A stretch of 64,000 nt of DNA, from NCBI RefSeq assembly GCF_021261315.1, contig NZ_JAJSAX010000003.1:186001-250000 (forward strand), read 5' to 3'. This DNA comes from Epilithonimonas sp. JDS (GTDB taxonomy: Bacteria > Bacteroidota > Bacteroidia > Flavobacteriales > Weeksellaceae). Below are positions 35,835-45,275 of the stretch, one piece after another. Both the position numbers and the translations under genes were made by a program. The notes beneath the pieces were generated by a model. The model had not been told where the DNA came from and searched no databases. It was given only the letters and a program-made list of their open reading frames with translations. Numbering within the stretch: the stretch's first letter is position 1; each line of letters begins with the position of its first letter.

Positions 35835-38645
35835 TTAAGCTGTAACTGGTCTTTTTACAGGTTCGTCGTTACATTGAAAAACAGAATTGATGATCTTCGT
35901 CTGGTTTTTCTCAAACATCTTGTGACTTCCTGGTGCAGGCGTTCCACTTGCAACTGGAGAAATCAACTGAATGTTCGTATCTCTAAAGTTTCTCAAGATG
36001 AAACTCCAGGCGCCCATATTTTCAGGTTCTTCTTGAGCCCAGATCAAGTCTTTTTTGTTATTATATTTATCAAAGATGGCTTGAACTTTTTCAAAATTTA
36101 ACGGATAAACTTGCTCAAGTCTTACCAATGCTACTTTATCATCATTCAATTCTTCTTTCTTAGCAAGTAGATCATAATACAATTTACCCGTACAAAGCAC
36201 CAATCTTTCCACTTTTGCAGGATCTGCTGTTGGATCGTCCAAAATTGGCTGGAAACTTCCAGTTGCAAGATCTTCTAATGGAGAAACTACTTTTGGATGT
36301 CTCAACAATGATTTTGGCGTCATGATCACCAATGGTTTTCTGAATCCGAATTTCATTTGTCTTCTCAACAAGTGGAAATAGTTAGCCGGAGAAGTGATGT
36401 TCGCAACAATGATATTCTCATTTGCAGCAAGCGTAAGGAATCTCTCTAGTCTAGCAGAAGAGTGTTCTGCACCTTGACCTTCCGATCCGTGAGGCAACAT
36501 CATTACCAAACCGTCCTGGATTTTCCATTTTTCTTCAGCAGCAACCAAATATTGGTCAACAATAATCTGAGCACCATTTGTAAAATCCCCAAACTGAGCT
36601 TCCCAGATTGTCAATGTTTTAGGAGCAGCCATAGCATAACCATAGTCAAATCCTAGAACACCATATTCTGAAAGATGTGAATTATAGACATCAAATCTTT
36701 GTTCGTTGATTTGTCTTAATGGGATGTATTCTTCTTCTGTATCTTCAGTTTTTACAACGGCGTGACGGTGAGAGAACGTTCCTCTTTCCACATCTTCTCC
36801 GGAAAGTCTTACGTTATAACCTTCCGTAAGAAGTGTTGCATAAGCCAACAACTCTCCTGCTGCCCAATCCAAAGAATTATTCTCAACCATCTTCACTCTG
36901 TTTTCGAAAAGACGGGTAATTTTATTAATGAATTTTTTGTCTGCAGGAAGTGTCGATATTTTAACTGCCAGTTCCTTTAATTTTTCAATATCATAAGTTG
37001 TATCAACATTAGAATTTGAAACACAACCTTTTCCACCGAGTGGGAAATCTGTCCAGTCGTCTTTCATAAAGACGTCCATCGTATTTCTTTCGATTTCTTT
37101 TGAAGCATCAAAATTCTCATCAAGCAAAGCTTTGAATTCCTTCTCCATTTTGCTTAAAACCTCATCGGAAACAACATTTTCTTTAATCAAAAGATCTTTG
37201 TAGATTTCTCTTGGATTTTGGTGTTTTGAGATTAATTTATAGAGATTTGGCTGAGTAAATCTTGGCTCATCACCTTCGTTATGACCATATTTTCTATATC
37301 CTAAAAGATCGATATAAACGTCTTTACCAAATTTCGCACGGAAATCTGCAGCAAATCTGATGGCGTGAACAACAGCTTCCACATCATCAGCATTGATGTG
37401 CATTACTGGAGAATCTGTCACTTTTGCAATATCTGTACAGTAAACAGAAGATCTTGCATCAGTATAGTTAGTTGTAAAAGAAACCTGATTATTAACAACG
37501 ATGTGAACTGTTCCGCCCGTTTTATAACCTTCCAGATTCATCATTTGAGCGATCTCATAAACAATACCTTGACCAGCAATCGCACCGTCTCCGTGGATCA
37601 CGATTGGTAGAACTTTAGAATAATCGTCTTTGTATGTATTATCAACTTTGGCTCTGCAAATTCCCTCTACAAGGGCAGCTACAGTTTCCAGGTGTGATGG
37701 ATTCGGCGTTAAATTAATCCTAACTTCTTCTCCGTTTGCTGTCGTGATTTTTTTAGAAGAACCCAAGTGATATTTTACGTCACCGGAGAATACATCTTCT
37801 TCAAATTCCTTCCCTTCAAATTCTGAGAAAATCTGTTTGTAAGATTTCTGGAAAACATTAGTCAAAACATTCAAACGTCCTCTGTGTGCCATTCCAAGAA
37901 CAACTTCATCAACGCCCAGCTGAGAAGATCTTGTAATCAATTGATCCAAAGCCGGAATCAAAGATTCGCCACCCTCAAGAGAGAAACGCTTTTGACCAAC
38001 AAATTTTGTGTGAAGATAATTTTCAAACGCCACCGCTTGGTTTAATTTGAAAAGGATTTCAGTTTTTTCCTGCGCAGAAAGGTTTGGATGGTTTTCGTTA
38101 ACGTTTACCCATTCCATAATCCACTTCTTCTCCTCTACATTCTGGATGTGCATATATTCCACACCGATAGAATCACAATAGATGTTCTGAAGGTGCGTAA
38201 TGATTTCCTGCAAAGTCGCAGGTCCGGGCATTCCGGTTTGTGTTGCAGAATTGAATTTTTTATTCAGATCTTCCTTAGACAATCCGAAATTTTCTATATC
38301 AAGCGTAGGGAAATAAAACCTTCTTTCTCTTACTGGATTTGTTTTGGTGAAAAGGTGACCTCTTGATCTGTAAGCTTCGATCAGATTAACAACCTTGAAT
38401 TCCTTTGAAATATCTTCTGAAACCGCATTATTAGTGACAGCTTGCTGAGCATATTGAACAGGAGCAGAACTTGAAGGCGCTGCAGAAACCGAATCATCAT
38501 CGCCATAGTTTTCTAAAGCGAAATCAAAACCTTGAAAAAAAGACTTCCAAGAAGGCTCGAGAGAATCGGGGTATTTTTGGTATTGCGCATACATATCATC
38601 AATTAATTGAGCATGTACAGCATTTAGAAATGAAAATTTATCCAT
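35835..38645 (-). CDS. odhA: 2-oxoglutarate dehydrogenase E1 component
   Basis: The 936-aa thiamine diphosphate enzyme starts MDKFSFLNAVHAQLIDDMYAQYQKYPDSLEPSWKSFFQGF, the N-terminal region that docks on E2. It contains the ThDP motif GDGAIAGQG...NNQVSFTTN and GMAHRGRLNVL, and later DYGYAMAAPKTLTIWEAQFGDF and HGSEGQGAEHSSAR. It decarboxylates 2-oxoglutarate and reductively succinylates E2. It is the first gene of an odhA-odhB operon. A TAAATTTG -7 box on the minus strand (38691-38698) is a likely promoter element. Confidence 0.96.
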   Translation of the reverse strand: MDKFSFLNAVHAQLIDDMYAQYQKYPDSLEPSWKSFFQGFDFALENYGDDDSVSAAPSSSAPVQYAQQAVTNNAVSEDISKEFKVVNLIEAYRSRGHLFTKTNPVRERRFYFPTLDIENFGLSKEDLNKKFNSATQTGMPGPATLQEIITHLQNIYCDSIGVEYMHIQNVEEKKWIMEWVNVNENHPNLSAQEKTEILFKLNQAVAFENYLHTKFVGQKRFSLEGGESLIPALDQLITRSSQLGVDEVVLGMAHRGRLNVLTNVFQKSYKQIFSEFEGKEFEEDVFSGDVKYHLGSSKKITTANGEEVRINLTPNPSHLETVAALVEGICRAKVDNTYKDDYSKVLPIVIHGDGAIAGQGIVYEIAQMMNLEGYKTGGTVHIVVNNQVSFTTNYTDARSSVYCTDIAKVTDSPVMHINADDVEAVVHAIRFAADFRAKFGKDVYIDLLGYRKYGHNEGDEPRFTQPNLYKLISKHQNPREIYKDLLIKENVVSDEVLSKMEKEFKALLDENFDASKEIERNTMDVFMKDDWTDFPLGGKGCVSNSNVDTTYDIEKLKELAVKISTLPADKKFINKITRLFENRVKMVENNSLDWAAGELLAYATLLTEGYNVRLSGEDVERGTFSHRHAVVKTEDTEEEYIPLRQINEQRFDVYNSHLSEYGVLGFDYGYAMAAPKTLTIWEAQFGDFTNGAQIIVDQYLVAAEEKWKIQDGLVMMLPHGSEGQGAEHSSARLERFLTLAANENIIVANITSPANYFHLLRRQMKFGFRKPLVIMTPKSLLRHPKVVSPLEDLATGSFQPILDDPTADPAKVERLVLCTGKLYYDLLAKKEELNDDKVALVRLEQVYPLNFEKVQAIFDKYNNKKDLIWAQEEPENMGAWSFILRNFRDTNIQLISPVASGTPAPGSHKMFEKNQTKIINSVFQCNDEPVKRPVTA

Positions 38646-38770
38646 TATTACAGATTATCTGTTAAATATTTATTATTAAATAATTGCCACCAAATTTACG
38701 AAATTTTTGTGGAATGGCATATAAAGCGGCTATTTATTCCCGTAAATATACATGATATTTATCAGATTTT

Positions 38771-39805
38771 CTAGCGGTAAACAGGCAGAGATAATTTTAG
38801 TTTTACATCCTGAACATCAGTGGGTTCTTCGAGAAACTCCTCCATTAGCTGCCCGTTTCTGAGTGTGTCTTTTTTCGCCTTTTTCAGCAGCTCCTGAATG
38901 TTTTTGATGCGGTTGTTGTAATTTCCCTGAAAATAGATGACATAGGTTTTGGAAGCATTCAGCGTTTGAAAATTGAAATTATTATCGCTGACAGACACTC
39001 TTTTTGAAAGTGGAACGCCGTAGAAATATGAGATTTCTTTGTCTTTTAAATTCGCTGGATTGGTCAATAAAACCGGAACTCCGATTTCATCATCTTTCTT
39101 CCCAAGATCAGATTTCACGAAGTTGAGAACCTTATTATGATTCATCAATACGTTTTTGAAAATAATTTCTTTCGTATTTCTGGTACTTACATTAACGCCT
39201 AAAAGTATTCCGCCTTCCCGGTTTTCCACCATTACACTGTCATATTTAATTGATGCCAGCTGTTGATCTTTATCCACTTTATTTCCTAAAAGCTGAAAAA
39301 GATTCTTCATACTTTTATCAATATTCTCGACAAAAAAATCTTCCGCGACAAGATTGAGAGACCTTTCCAAATAGCTTCTTTTCGGTGTGTGAATATTCCA
39401 GATCATCTTGGTTTTATTCCCAGCCGGGACGAATTTAACATCAATCAAATAAGGATTATTGCTGTCACCTTCAAAAAGCTGGTAACGCAAAGTCCTGTTG
39501 GGATTGGAATATCGGATAAACAAATCTCCGAAGTCATCATTCTTCTTATCAGAAAATTTCATAGAACTTCCCAGACCTTCGTAAGGCGTGAAAAAACTGT
39601 AGCTGATATCTTCTTTCCCATTAAAAAAGTCATTCCAGGCTGTGAAATTCTGAAGATTATTAAACTGCGGAAAAACCTTGTCTACAGGATATGCGATCTC
39701 AGAATGATGGACAAAACTCTTGCTCTCATCCACAAAAGTCATTGAGATAGAGTAAATTCCGAATAAGCAAAGAATGATAATTATAATGAACTTGAGAAGA
39801 CGCAT
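38771..39805 (-). CDS. SRPBCC-domain membrane-anchored protein
   Basis: The 344-aa product has one N-terminal hydrophobic segment (residues 4-24, LKFIIIIILCLFGIYSISMTF). An SRPBCC/polyketide-cyclase-like domain follows (residues about 30-175, SEIAYPVDKVFPQFNNLQNFTAWNDFF...), the helix-grip fold that binds hydrophobic ligands. The C-terminal ~150 residues resemble a GyrI/AraC-effector-binding-like part (IIFKNVLMNHNKVLNFVKSDLG...). The ligand is unknown. It starts 15 bases past the tamL stop, so it should be in the same transcript. Confidence 0.7.
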   Translation of the reverse strand: MRLLKFIIIIILCLFGIYSISMTFVDESKSFVHHSEIAYPVDKVFPQFNNLQNFTAWNDFFNGKEDISYSFFTPYEGLGSSMKFSDKKNDDFGDLFIRYSNPNRTLRYQLFEGDSNNPYLIDVKFVPAGNKTKMIWNIHTPKRSYLERSLNLVAEDFFVENIDKSMKNLFQLLGNKVDKDQQLASIKYDSVMVENREGGILLGVNVSTRNTKEIIFKNVLMNHNKVLNFVKSDLGKKDDEIGVPVLLTNPANLKDKEISYFYGVPLSKRVSVSDNNFNFQTLNASKTYVIYFQGNYNNRIKNIQELLKKAKKDTLRNGQLMEEFLEEPTDVQDVKLKLSLPVYR

Positions 39806-39820
39806 TTTTAGTTTTAAATT

Positions 39821-42409
39821 TTAGAATGGATAACCGATAGCAAAGTTGATCGTCGGTTTGAGTGGCTGAATTTTGCTGATGACCCATCTCTCGCCTTCCG
39901 GACGGTTTGGATCGTGCATCTTGTAAGCCAAATCTAACCTCAGATTCACATAGGCAATATTCATTCTGATTCCGAATCCGCTGCCGACACCCATCTGGCT
40001 GATGAATTTTTTGAATTTGAATTGGTCTCCAAATCCATTATCTTTCAATCCCCAAATATTTCCCGCATCGGTAAACAAAGCCGCTTCGAAAGTATCATTA
40101 AGCGGCAATCTGTATTCTAAACTGGTTGTCAGCTTCACATTGTCCATCGCGTAAGAACGAACCCTTTCGTCCAACTGAGAATCGGCTGGTCCAAGACCAC
40201 CAAAAGCGACCCAGGCTCTGATGTCGTAAGCGCCACCATTGAAATACGATCTTACGAAAGGCATCTCTGTAGAATTGCCATAAGGAATCCCAATTCCTAC
40301 AAACTGACGAAACGCCAGAGTATGCGGTTTTGCCCGGTCATTAAAGAAAGTAAAATATTTTCGGTAGTCAAAATCAAACTTGATGAACTGTGAAAACGGA
40401 ATATTAAAAATGGTCTTGGTGTTACCATAAACCAAATAATTCTCCTCTTTTTTGGTCACGGCATTCAGGAAATTACCTGCGATTTCTACTTTACCTGTGA
40501 AAGAAAATGGATTGACGTAATCTTTTTTTCCAATCTCGTTGTAAGTGAAATTATAAATAATTGAAGAAATAATAACATCCTGAGTCTGCCGCTCCTTATT
40601 ATAAATAGACTGAAGGAAATTATACAACAGATTTCTGTCAGAATTAATAAGATTGTTCACGAATGGTGTATCTGCCAAAATGATTGCCGAAACTTGATCA
40701 TAGGAACCTGAATTAATTACGCCAGGATGATCTACATCGTAAAGCTTAAAAATGTTATCTCTAATCTCATTATCAGCAGGAAAATAGCTGTAATAGCCGT
40801 CTTTGTTTTGAGTTAAACTTAGTTGGGTATTAAACAATGTCAATCTGTGCTGCACTCGTCCGTCATTTACATTGGCATAATAGCTCAAACCCGTATTGAA
40901 GTTAATTCTCCCTAATCCAATATTATTTTGGACGGATGCTCCAAGATTAATACTCGTAGTTGGTGAATATCTTTTGGGAACAAGCTTCCAATAATTTTTG
41001 AACGGCACCAGCAATCTCGGAAACTGAAGAGAAGCCTGCGCAGATAATTCGTAAGCGTTGAAAAAAGCATTTGGATTTTTAGGATCTTTCGTAGTCCCGA
41101 TAATTCCTGAAAAGCTCGTGACTAAGTTTTCTGCGCCTCCAAAAACATTTCTTGTTGTCAAATCTACCGACGGCGAGAAACCAAAATTCAGGATTTGGGA
41201 ATAATGAATATCTGTTGCAATGTTGAACTCGTACTTTGGAAGCGGTTTCAAAACATACTCTACATCAATAATACTGTCTCTTTCTGCGGCAGTTCCCTCT
41301 TTTCTCAATTCATCAGATGCTTTCAGTATTGTGAAGTTGTTCATCGCGATCAGGTTTCTTCTGGTAAGATCCAGATTAGTCTGTTTGTAAACTTCGCCGG
41401 TTCTCAAGGTGATTGGCAGCCAAAGTGCATTAGCTCTGTAAGCGCTGTCTTTTCTGTAGATATTAATTCCCCGGATGCTGTCTTTCAGAGGAAGTTTGGT
41501 ATCATTAATATTCCTCGCTACGGAAACTTTGATTCTTCCAATTGTAGCTTTCCGGTAAGGTGTATCTGCGGAATCTTTATGAATAGACATTACAACGGGC
41601 ACATCTTTTCTGCTGTTCAAAGAATCTGCTACGAAGTAAATATCCTGGCTGTCATTATTAAATTTGTAGTATCCGGCCTCTTTTGCCAAATCATTAATTC
41701 TGGTGATTTCTTTTTCAAGCACGGTTTCATCAAGGATTTGGCCTTTTCTCACAAGGCTTTTGTCTAATCTGGATTCGTACAATGCTCTGATATTAGGATC
41801 CGGAATATTGTAGTAATATTCTTTTATTTTCGTCGCATCTTTGTGAGTGATGATATATTCTACTTCCGCTTTCTTTGCCGCAGAATCTTTGTCAACGGTA
41901 GTTTTCACTTCTGCATCCCAATAGCCTCGGTTGATCAATCTGTTATTGATACTTTTGACACTTTGCTTGGTTTTTGCATCACTGAAAATGACCGGCGGAT
42001 TTCCAACGGTATGAAAAAAACGATTCCAAAAAAGATTTTTCCCCACATACTCCGGATGATTGTACTTCACGGCTAATGAATCCCGAAGTTTCTGATTTCT
42101 CATCTCACTTGGGTACGTCATATATTCTTTGAGGATTGTATCGTATTTGGGATTGGCAGCATTGTAGAACATCAGTCCTAGCGGCGCAATAAAGAGTGCT
42201 TTTTTATTAGGTTTCTGAGCCACCATATCCTGAAGCTCGTCGCCTAAGACTTTGCCATCTGTGTATTCAAATTTGTTTTTTGTAAGGAGAAATTCGCCGT
42301 CAGGTACTTTTTTGGTCACATTGCATGCGTACAAAATCACACTTAAAATTGCGGAGTAATAAAATATATGATATTTTTGAAAATATTTGTTACTATGCTT
42401 ACTGCTCAT
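39821..42409 (-). CDS. tamL: TamL: lipidated TamA/BamA-type outer-membrane assembly protein
   Basis: I start at the ATG 42407-42409 (862 aa). It carries a lipoprotein signal with VILYAC (Cys near residue 30), directly followed by NVTKKVPDGEFLLTKN, which is the hallmark of Bacteroidota TamL. POTRA-like strands fill residues about 40-380, and the Omp85 barrel fills the C-terminal ~450 residues (FGIGIPYGNSTEMPFVRSYFNGGAYDIRAWVAFGGLGP, then VGSGFGIRMNIAYVNLRLDLAYKM). Family members help insert or export outer-membrane proteins with TamB; no tamB gene is adjacent. An upstream ATG at 42454 would add 15 residues but overlap trmH further. Confidence 0.85.
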   Translation of the reverse strand: MSSKHSNKYFQKYHIFYYSAILSVILYACNVTKKVPDGEFLLTKNKFEYTDGKVLGDELQDMVAQKPNKKALFIAPLGLMFYNAANPKYDTILKEYMTYPSEMRNQKLRDSLAVKYNHPEYVGKNLFWNRFFHTVGNPPVIFSDAKTKQSVKSINNRLINRGYWDAEVKTTVDKDSAAKKAEVEYIITHKDATKIKEYYYNIPDPNIRALYESRLDKSLVRKGQILDETVLEKEITRINDLAKEAGYYKFNNDSQDIYFVADSLNSRKDVPVVMSIHKDSADTPYRKATIGRIKVSVARNINDTKLPLKDSIRGINIYRKDSAYRANALWLPITLRTGEVYKQTNLDLTRRNLIAMNNFTILKASDELRKEGTAAERDSIIDVEYVLKPLPKYEFNIATDIHYSQILNFGFSPSVDLTTRNVFGGAENLVTSFSGIIGTTKDPKNPNAFFNAYELSAQASLQFPRLLVPFKNYWKLVPKRYSPTTSINLGASVQNNIGLGRINFNTGLSYYANVNDGRVQHRLTLFNTQLSLTQNKDGYYSYFPADNEIRDNIFKLYDVDHPGVINSGSYDQVSAIILADTPFVNNLINSDRNLLYNFLQSIYNKERQTQDVIISSIIYNFTYNEIGKKDYVNPFSFTGKVEIAGNFLNAVTKKEENYLVYGNTKTIFNIPFSQFIKFDFDYRKYFTFFNDRAKPHTLAFRQFVGIGIPYGNSTEMPFVRSYFNGGAYDIRAWVAFGGLGPADSQLDERVRSYAMDNVKLTTSLEYRLPLNDTFEAALFTDAGNIWGLKDNGFGDQFKFKKFISQMGVGSGFGIRMNIAYVNLRLDLAYKMHDPNRPEGERWVISKIQPLKPTINFAIGYPF
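42349..42379 (+). promoter_or_regulatory. Promoter of the RNA methyltransferase gene, inside tamL
   Basis: TTG (42349-42351), a 20-base gap and TATTTTTG (42372-42379) match the consensus. They lie within the first codons of tamL on the opposite strand. The leader before ATG 42395 would be about nine bases. Confidence 0.7.
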
Positions 42410-43123
42410 ACTATAAAGACTATACAATCTCTGGATAAAAAGAAATACAGGCAAAAATACAATTTGTTTTTAGTTGAGGGTAATAAAATTATAAAAGAAC
42501 TGCCCAACTCTGACTACGAAATCGAAAACCTGTTTTCTGTTGATCCTGAAAATATTACTTTCAAAACGTTGAAAGCTGAAAAAATCTTGCCTAATGATCT
42601 GAAAAAGATTAGTTTTCTTCAACATCCGAAAGATTCGGTTGCAGTATGTAAGATTCCGGAAAGAAAAATTTTACAGGATGTGAAGATTCAAATAATTCTG
42701 GATGGCATTCAGGATCCGGGGAATTTGGGGACTATCATCAGATTGGCAGACTGGTTCGGAATAGAACAAATTGTTTGCAGCAATGACACTGTAGACATTT
42801 ATAATCCAAAAGTAATTCAGGCAACGATGGGTTCTTTCCTTAGAGTTAATGTTTTTTATACAGATCTTGAAGAATATTTTAAAGACTATCAAAATCCGGT
42901 TTTCGGAACAGATATGAATGGAGAAAATATATACGAAACCACATTTCCGGAGAAATTTTCATTGGTTTTCGGTAATGAAGGAAACGGAATAAGACCTTCC
43001 ACGGAAGATCTTATTACTAAAATGATTACAATCCCAAGATTCGGAAAGTCACAGTCAACAGAGAGTCTCAATGTTTCTATGTCTGCCGGAATCATTCTGG
43101 GAGAAATTTTTTCTAAAAAGTAA
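42395..43123 (+). CDS. SpoU/TrmH-family RNA 2'-O-methyltransferase
   Basis: Start chosen at ATG 42395 (MLTAHTIKTIQSL, 242 aa); an ATG at 42368 would sit on the promoter. The N-terminal ~85 residues form the substrate-binding L30e-like domain (KKKYRQKYNLFLVEGNKIIKEL). The SPOUT domain carries the three SpoU motifs: DGIQDPGNLGTIIRLADWFG, SLVFGNEGNGIRP and IPRFGKSQSTESLNVSMSAGIILGEI, with the knot residues in the last two. It probably methylates rRNA (RlmB/TrmH-like), but the target nucleotide cannot be read from sequence. Its start overlaps that of tamL head-to-head by 15 bases. Confidence 0.9.
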   Translation: MLTAHTIKTIQSLDKKKYRQKYNLFLVEGNKIIKELPNSDYEIENLFSVDPENITFKTLKAEKILPNDLKKISFLQHPKDSVAVCKIPERKILQDVKIQIILDGIQDPGNLGTIIRLADWFGIEQIVCSNDTVDIYNPKVIQATMGSFLRVNVFYTDLEEYFKDYQNPVFGTDMNGENIYETTFPEKFSLVFGNEGNGIRPSTEDLITKMITIPRFGKSQSTESLNVSMSAGIILGEIFSKK

Positions 43124-43126
43124 AAT

Positions 43127-43621
43127 TTAGATTAATTTTTCTAAGCTGGATGCTGTTTTGTTTTTTTGATATTCATCCAGTTTTTTTCTGATAAATCTAA
43201 GGGCATAAGGTGCGAGGTAAACCAACGCCAGCCCAACTGCTTTTCTTTTCCAATTTTTATTCATCACACTTTTTTTTGCAAAATTACTTACCAGCGCTAC
43301 TGTTCCCATTTTGATTGTTGTTTCCAGCAATCCGGATTTTACGCCATCATTTGCCAAATTTAGAACATTTTTTCTAGATGCAGTTTCTTTCAGTCCGGTA
43401 GATATTTCCCTCATAATATTCTGCGTATCCAGAGACAGTGATTTTTCACCCTCTTCATCCACGGTTTCTTTCAGGAATTTATCTGTAAGGCCATTTGTCA
43501 TCACACTCAGGCTTTCCTTTTTACTTTTGAAAGTCAGAATATCTTCCAGCTCTCCAATTTCCTGTTTCAGAAGTCTTTTTTCACTTCGCAGTTCATCAAG
43601 ATTAGTATATTTAGTTGCCAT
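43127..43621 (-). CDS. Hypothetical protein of a YtxH/holin-like cluster
   Basis: The 164-aa product has an N-terminal coiled-coil segment (residues 5-45, NLDELRSEKRLLKQEIGELEDILTFKSK). A mixed helical middle and one possible membrane-associated stretch (KAVGLALVYLAPYALRFI, about 128-145) follow before a Lys-rich end. I do not know a family name. The gene ends three bases before the convergent methyltransferase stop and begins four bases after the holin-like gene. The three genes 44404-43127 probably form one transcript for small envelope proteins. Confidence 0.65.
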   Translation of the reverse strand: MATKYTNLDELRSEKRLLKQEIGELEDILTFKSKKESLSVMTNGLTDKFLKETVDEEGEKSLSLDTQNIMREISTGLKETASRKNVLNLANDGVKSGLLETTIKMGTVALVSNFAKKSVMNKNWKRKAVGLALVYLAPYALRFIRKKLDEYQKNKTASSLEKLI

Positions 43622-43625
43622 AAGT

Positions 43626-43934
43626 TTATTTTTTTAGAAAGTCGATAACCTGATTTGCAATGGATTTGACGATCAATTTCTTCAAGAAAAAAACAGCAAT
43701 CATCACAACAAAATAAAATCCTGCAACGATAAGAAATCCGTATCCCATACTGCCAATAGACTGACCAATGAGAAAAGCAATGCCGAAGTTAAAAAGGATG
43801 ATAAAAAATGAAAACGCAATTACCACGATTGATAAAAATGCGATAATACCAGCTGACAAAGAAGATTTTTCTGTAAACTGAAGTTTGATCAGATCCAGAC
43901 GCTTGGTCGTATAATCTTTTATAATATCAATCAT
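43626..43934 (-). CDS. Holin-like (Holin-X/DUF1469-type) small membrane protein
   Basis: I start at the ATG 43934 (MIDIIKDYTTKRLDL, 102 aa); the longer frame adds ten unconvincing residues. After an amphipathic N-terminus, two membrane helices cover residues about 32-58 and 68-90 (GIIAFLSIVVIAFSFFIILFNFGIAFLIGQSIGSMGYGFLIVAGFYFVVMIAVFFL), followed by a short charged tail. Layout and length match the 'phage holin family' or Holin-X proteins common next to YtxH genes in Bacteroidota; there is no phage context here. Role unknown. Confidence 0.7.
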   Translation of the reverse strand: MIDIIKDYTTKRLDLIKLQFTEKSSLSAGIIAFLSIVVIAFSFFIILFNFGIAFLIGQSIGSMGYGFLIVAGFYFVVMIAVFFLKKLIVKSIANQVIDFLKK

Positions 43935-44026
43935 AAGAATCTTATTAAATTTAAAATTACACAATTATTTACAAAAAAAGGAATTTAAAAATTAAATTCC
44001 TTTTCGAGAATACTGAAATATAAGGC

Positions 44027-44404
44027 TTATTTCAAACCGTCCAATTCAGTTTCAACGTCTTTTACTACATCAGAAGTTTTGGAAACAATCTGATCTTTGT
44101 ATTTATCATAACTGTCTTTTACTGTAGAAGCTACATTCTGAGCTGTTTCTTTGAAAGTTGAAGATAGAGAGTTGTATTTATCCTTCACGTTGTGAGATAC
44201 TTCAGAATATTTGTCTTTCACAACTTCAGAGGTTTTACCATATTCATCGACTGCTCTGTCTTTTAGATCATTAGCTTTGTCTTTGATTTTTTTTCTGGTT
44301 TCTTTACCTTCTTCCGGAGCGTAAAGCAATCCTAAAATTACACCAGTTGCTGCTCCTGCTAACAATGCAGCTAATACTGCTGCTGAGTTTGATTTTTTTG
44401 ACAT
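44027..44404 (-). CDS. YtxH-domain protein
   Basis: The 125-aa protein has one N-terminal membrane segment with a Gly/Ala pattern (SAAVLAALLAGAATGVILGLLYAPEEGKETRKKI), the signature of YtxH proteins. A long charged amphipathic helix with repeating VKDKYSEVSHNVKDKYN-type periodicity fills residues about 45-115. It is probably an inner-membrane protein with a cytoplasmic coiled coil. YtxH proteins are often stress-induced. It is first in the three-gene cluster; no strong promoter was identified. Confidence 0.8.
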   Translation of the reverse strand: MSKKSNSAAVLAALLAGAATGVILGLLYAPEEGKETRKKIKDKANDLKDRAVDEYGKTSEVVKDKYSEVSHNVKDKYNSLSSTFKETAQNVASTVKDSYDKYKDQIVSKTSDVVKDVETELDGLK

Positions 44405-44498
44405 TGTTATTATTTTTGAGTTAATTATAAATTCGATAATGTTATTTATAAATTTACAACTAAAATGCCAAAGAGAGAAACATCCTCTTAAAATTTTG

Positions 44499-45176
44499 TT
44501 AAAACTTTTTGATATAGGACAAAATCAGTGCAATTGTTTCTTCTTTATTAATATTTGTATTATCAATCAGAATAGCATCATCAGCCTGCCTTAGAGGCGA
44601 AACTTCTCTTTCACTGTCGATTTTATCTCTTGTTATTAGATTTTGCTTTACCGTTTCAATGTCTGTTTTTTCGCCTGCCAATTCCAGTTCCAGGAAACGT
44701 CTTTTGGCACGTTCATCCTGACTTGCTGTCATAAAAAATTTGTAATCTGCATCTGGTAAGACAACTGTTCCGATGTCTCTGCCATCCATTATTACACCGC
44801 CTTTTTCAGCGATATCTCTTTGGGTTTTCAATAAGAAATTTCGGACATCGGCTTCTTTTGCTACCTGACTTACATTGTCAGAAACCTGTGGAAAACGGAT
44901 TTCTTTATTGATATTTTTACCATTCAGGAATAATTGGAGTTCGCCGTCAACATTCTGAAATTCAAGATTAATTTTTGGAAGATCAGTTAGTAATTTTTCG
45001 ATATTAATGCTTTTGTCATCATTAATAGAATTCTGAAGTGCAAAATAGGTGATGCCTCTGTATAGCGCACCCGTATCCATATGGATGAGACCAAGATTTT
45101 TTGCAATGATTTTAGAAATGGAACTTTTCCCTGTGGATGAAAATCCGTCGATCGCGATAACCGGTTTTTTTGTCAT
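44499..45176 (-). CDS. cmk: Cytidylate kinase
   Basis: The 225-aa enzyme has the P-loop DGFSSTGKSSISKIIAKNLG, MDTGALYRGITYF, a GGVIMDGRDIGTVVLPDADYKFFMTAS stretch and a LID region with RRFLELE. It phosphorylates CMP and dCMP using ATP. A TAATTTTG box on the minus strand lies five bases before the ATG (45181-45188), so a leaderless message is possible. It follows porQ on the same strand 99 bases later, an order I know from other Bacteroidota genomes. Confidence 0.95.
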   Translation of the reverse strand: MTKKPVIAIDGFSSTGKSSISKIIAKNLGLIHMDTGALYRGITYFALQNSINDDKSINIEKLLTDLPKINLEFQNVDGELQLFLNGKNINKEIRFPQVSDNVSQVAKEADVRNFLLKTQRDIAEKGGVIMDGRDIGTVVLPDADYKFFMTASQDERAKRRFLELELAGEKTDIETVKQNLITRDKIDSEREVSPLRQADDAILIDNTNINKEETIALILSYIKKF

Positions 45177-45275
45177 ACCACAAAATTAAAAAATTCTGAG
45201 ATTTTGACATTACATAAATTAAAGATTAATGAAAATTCAACTTATAGTAAAGTAGTAGAAACTCTCAAACCTAAT

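Noticed and set aside
43626-43934. Prophage remnant, because of the holin-like protein
   Set aside because: No other phage gene is near; small Holin-X/YtxH-type clusters are common chromosomal genes.
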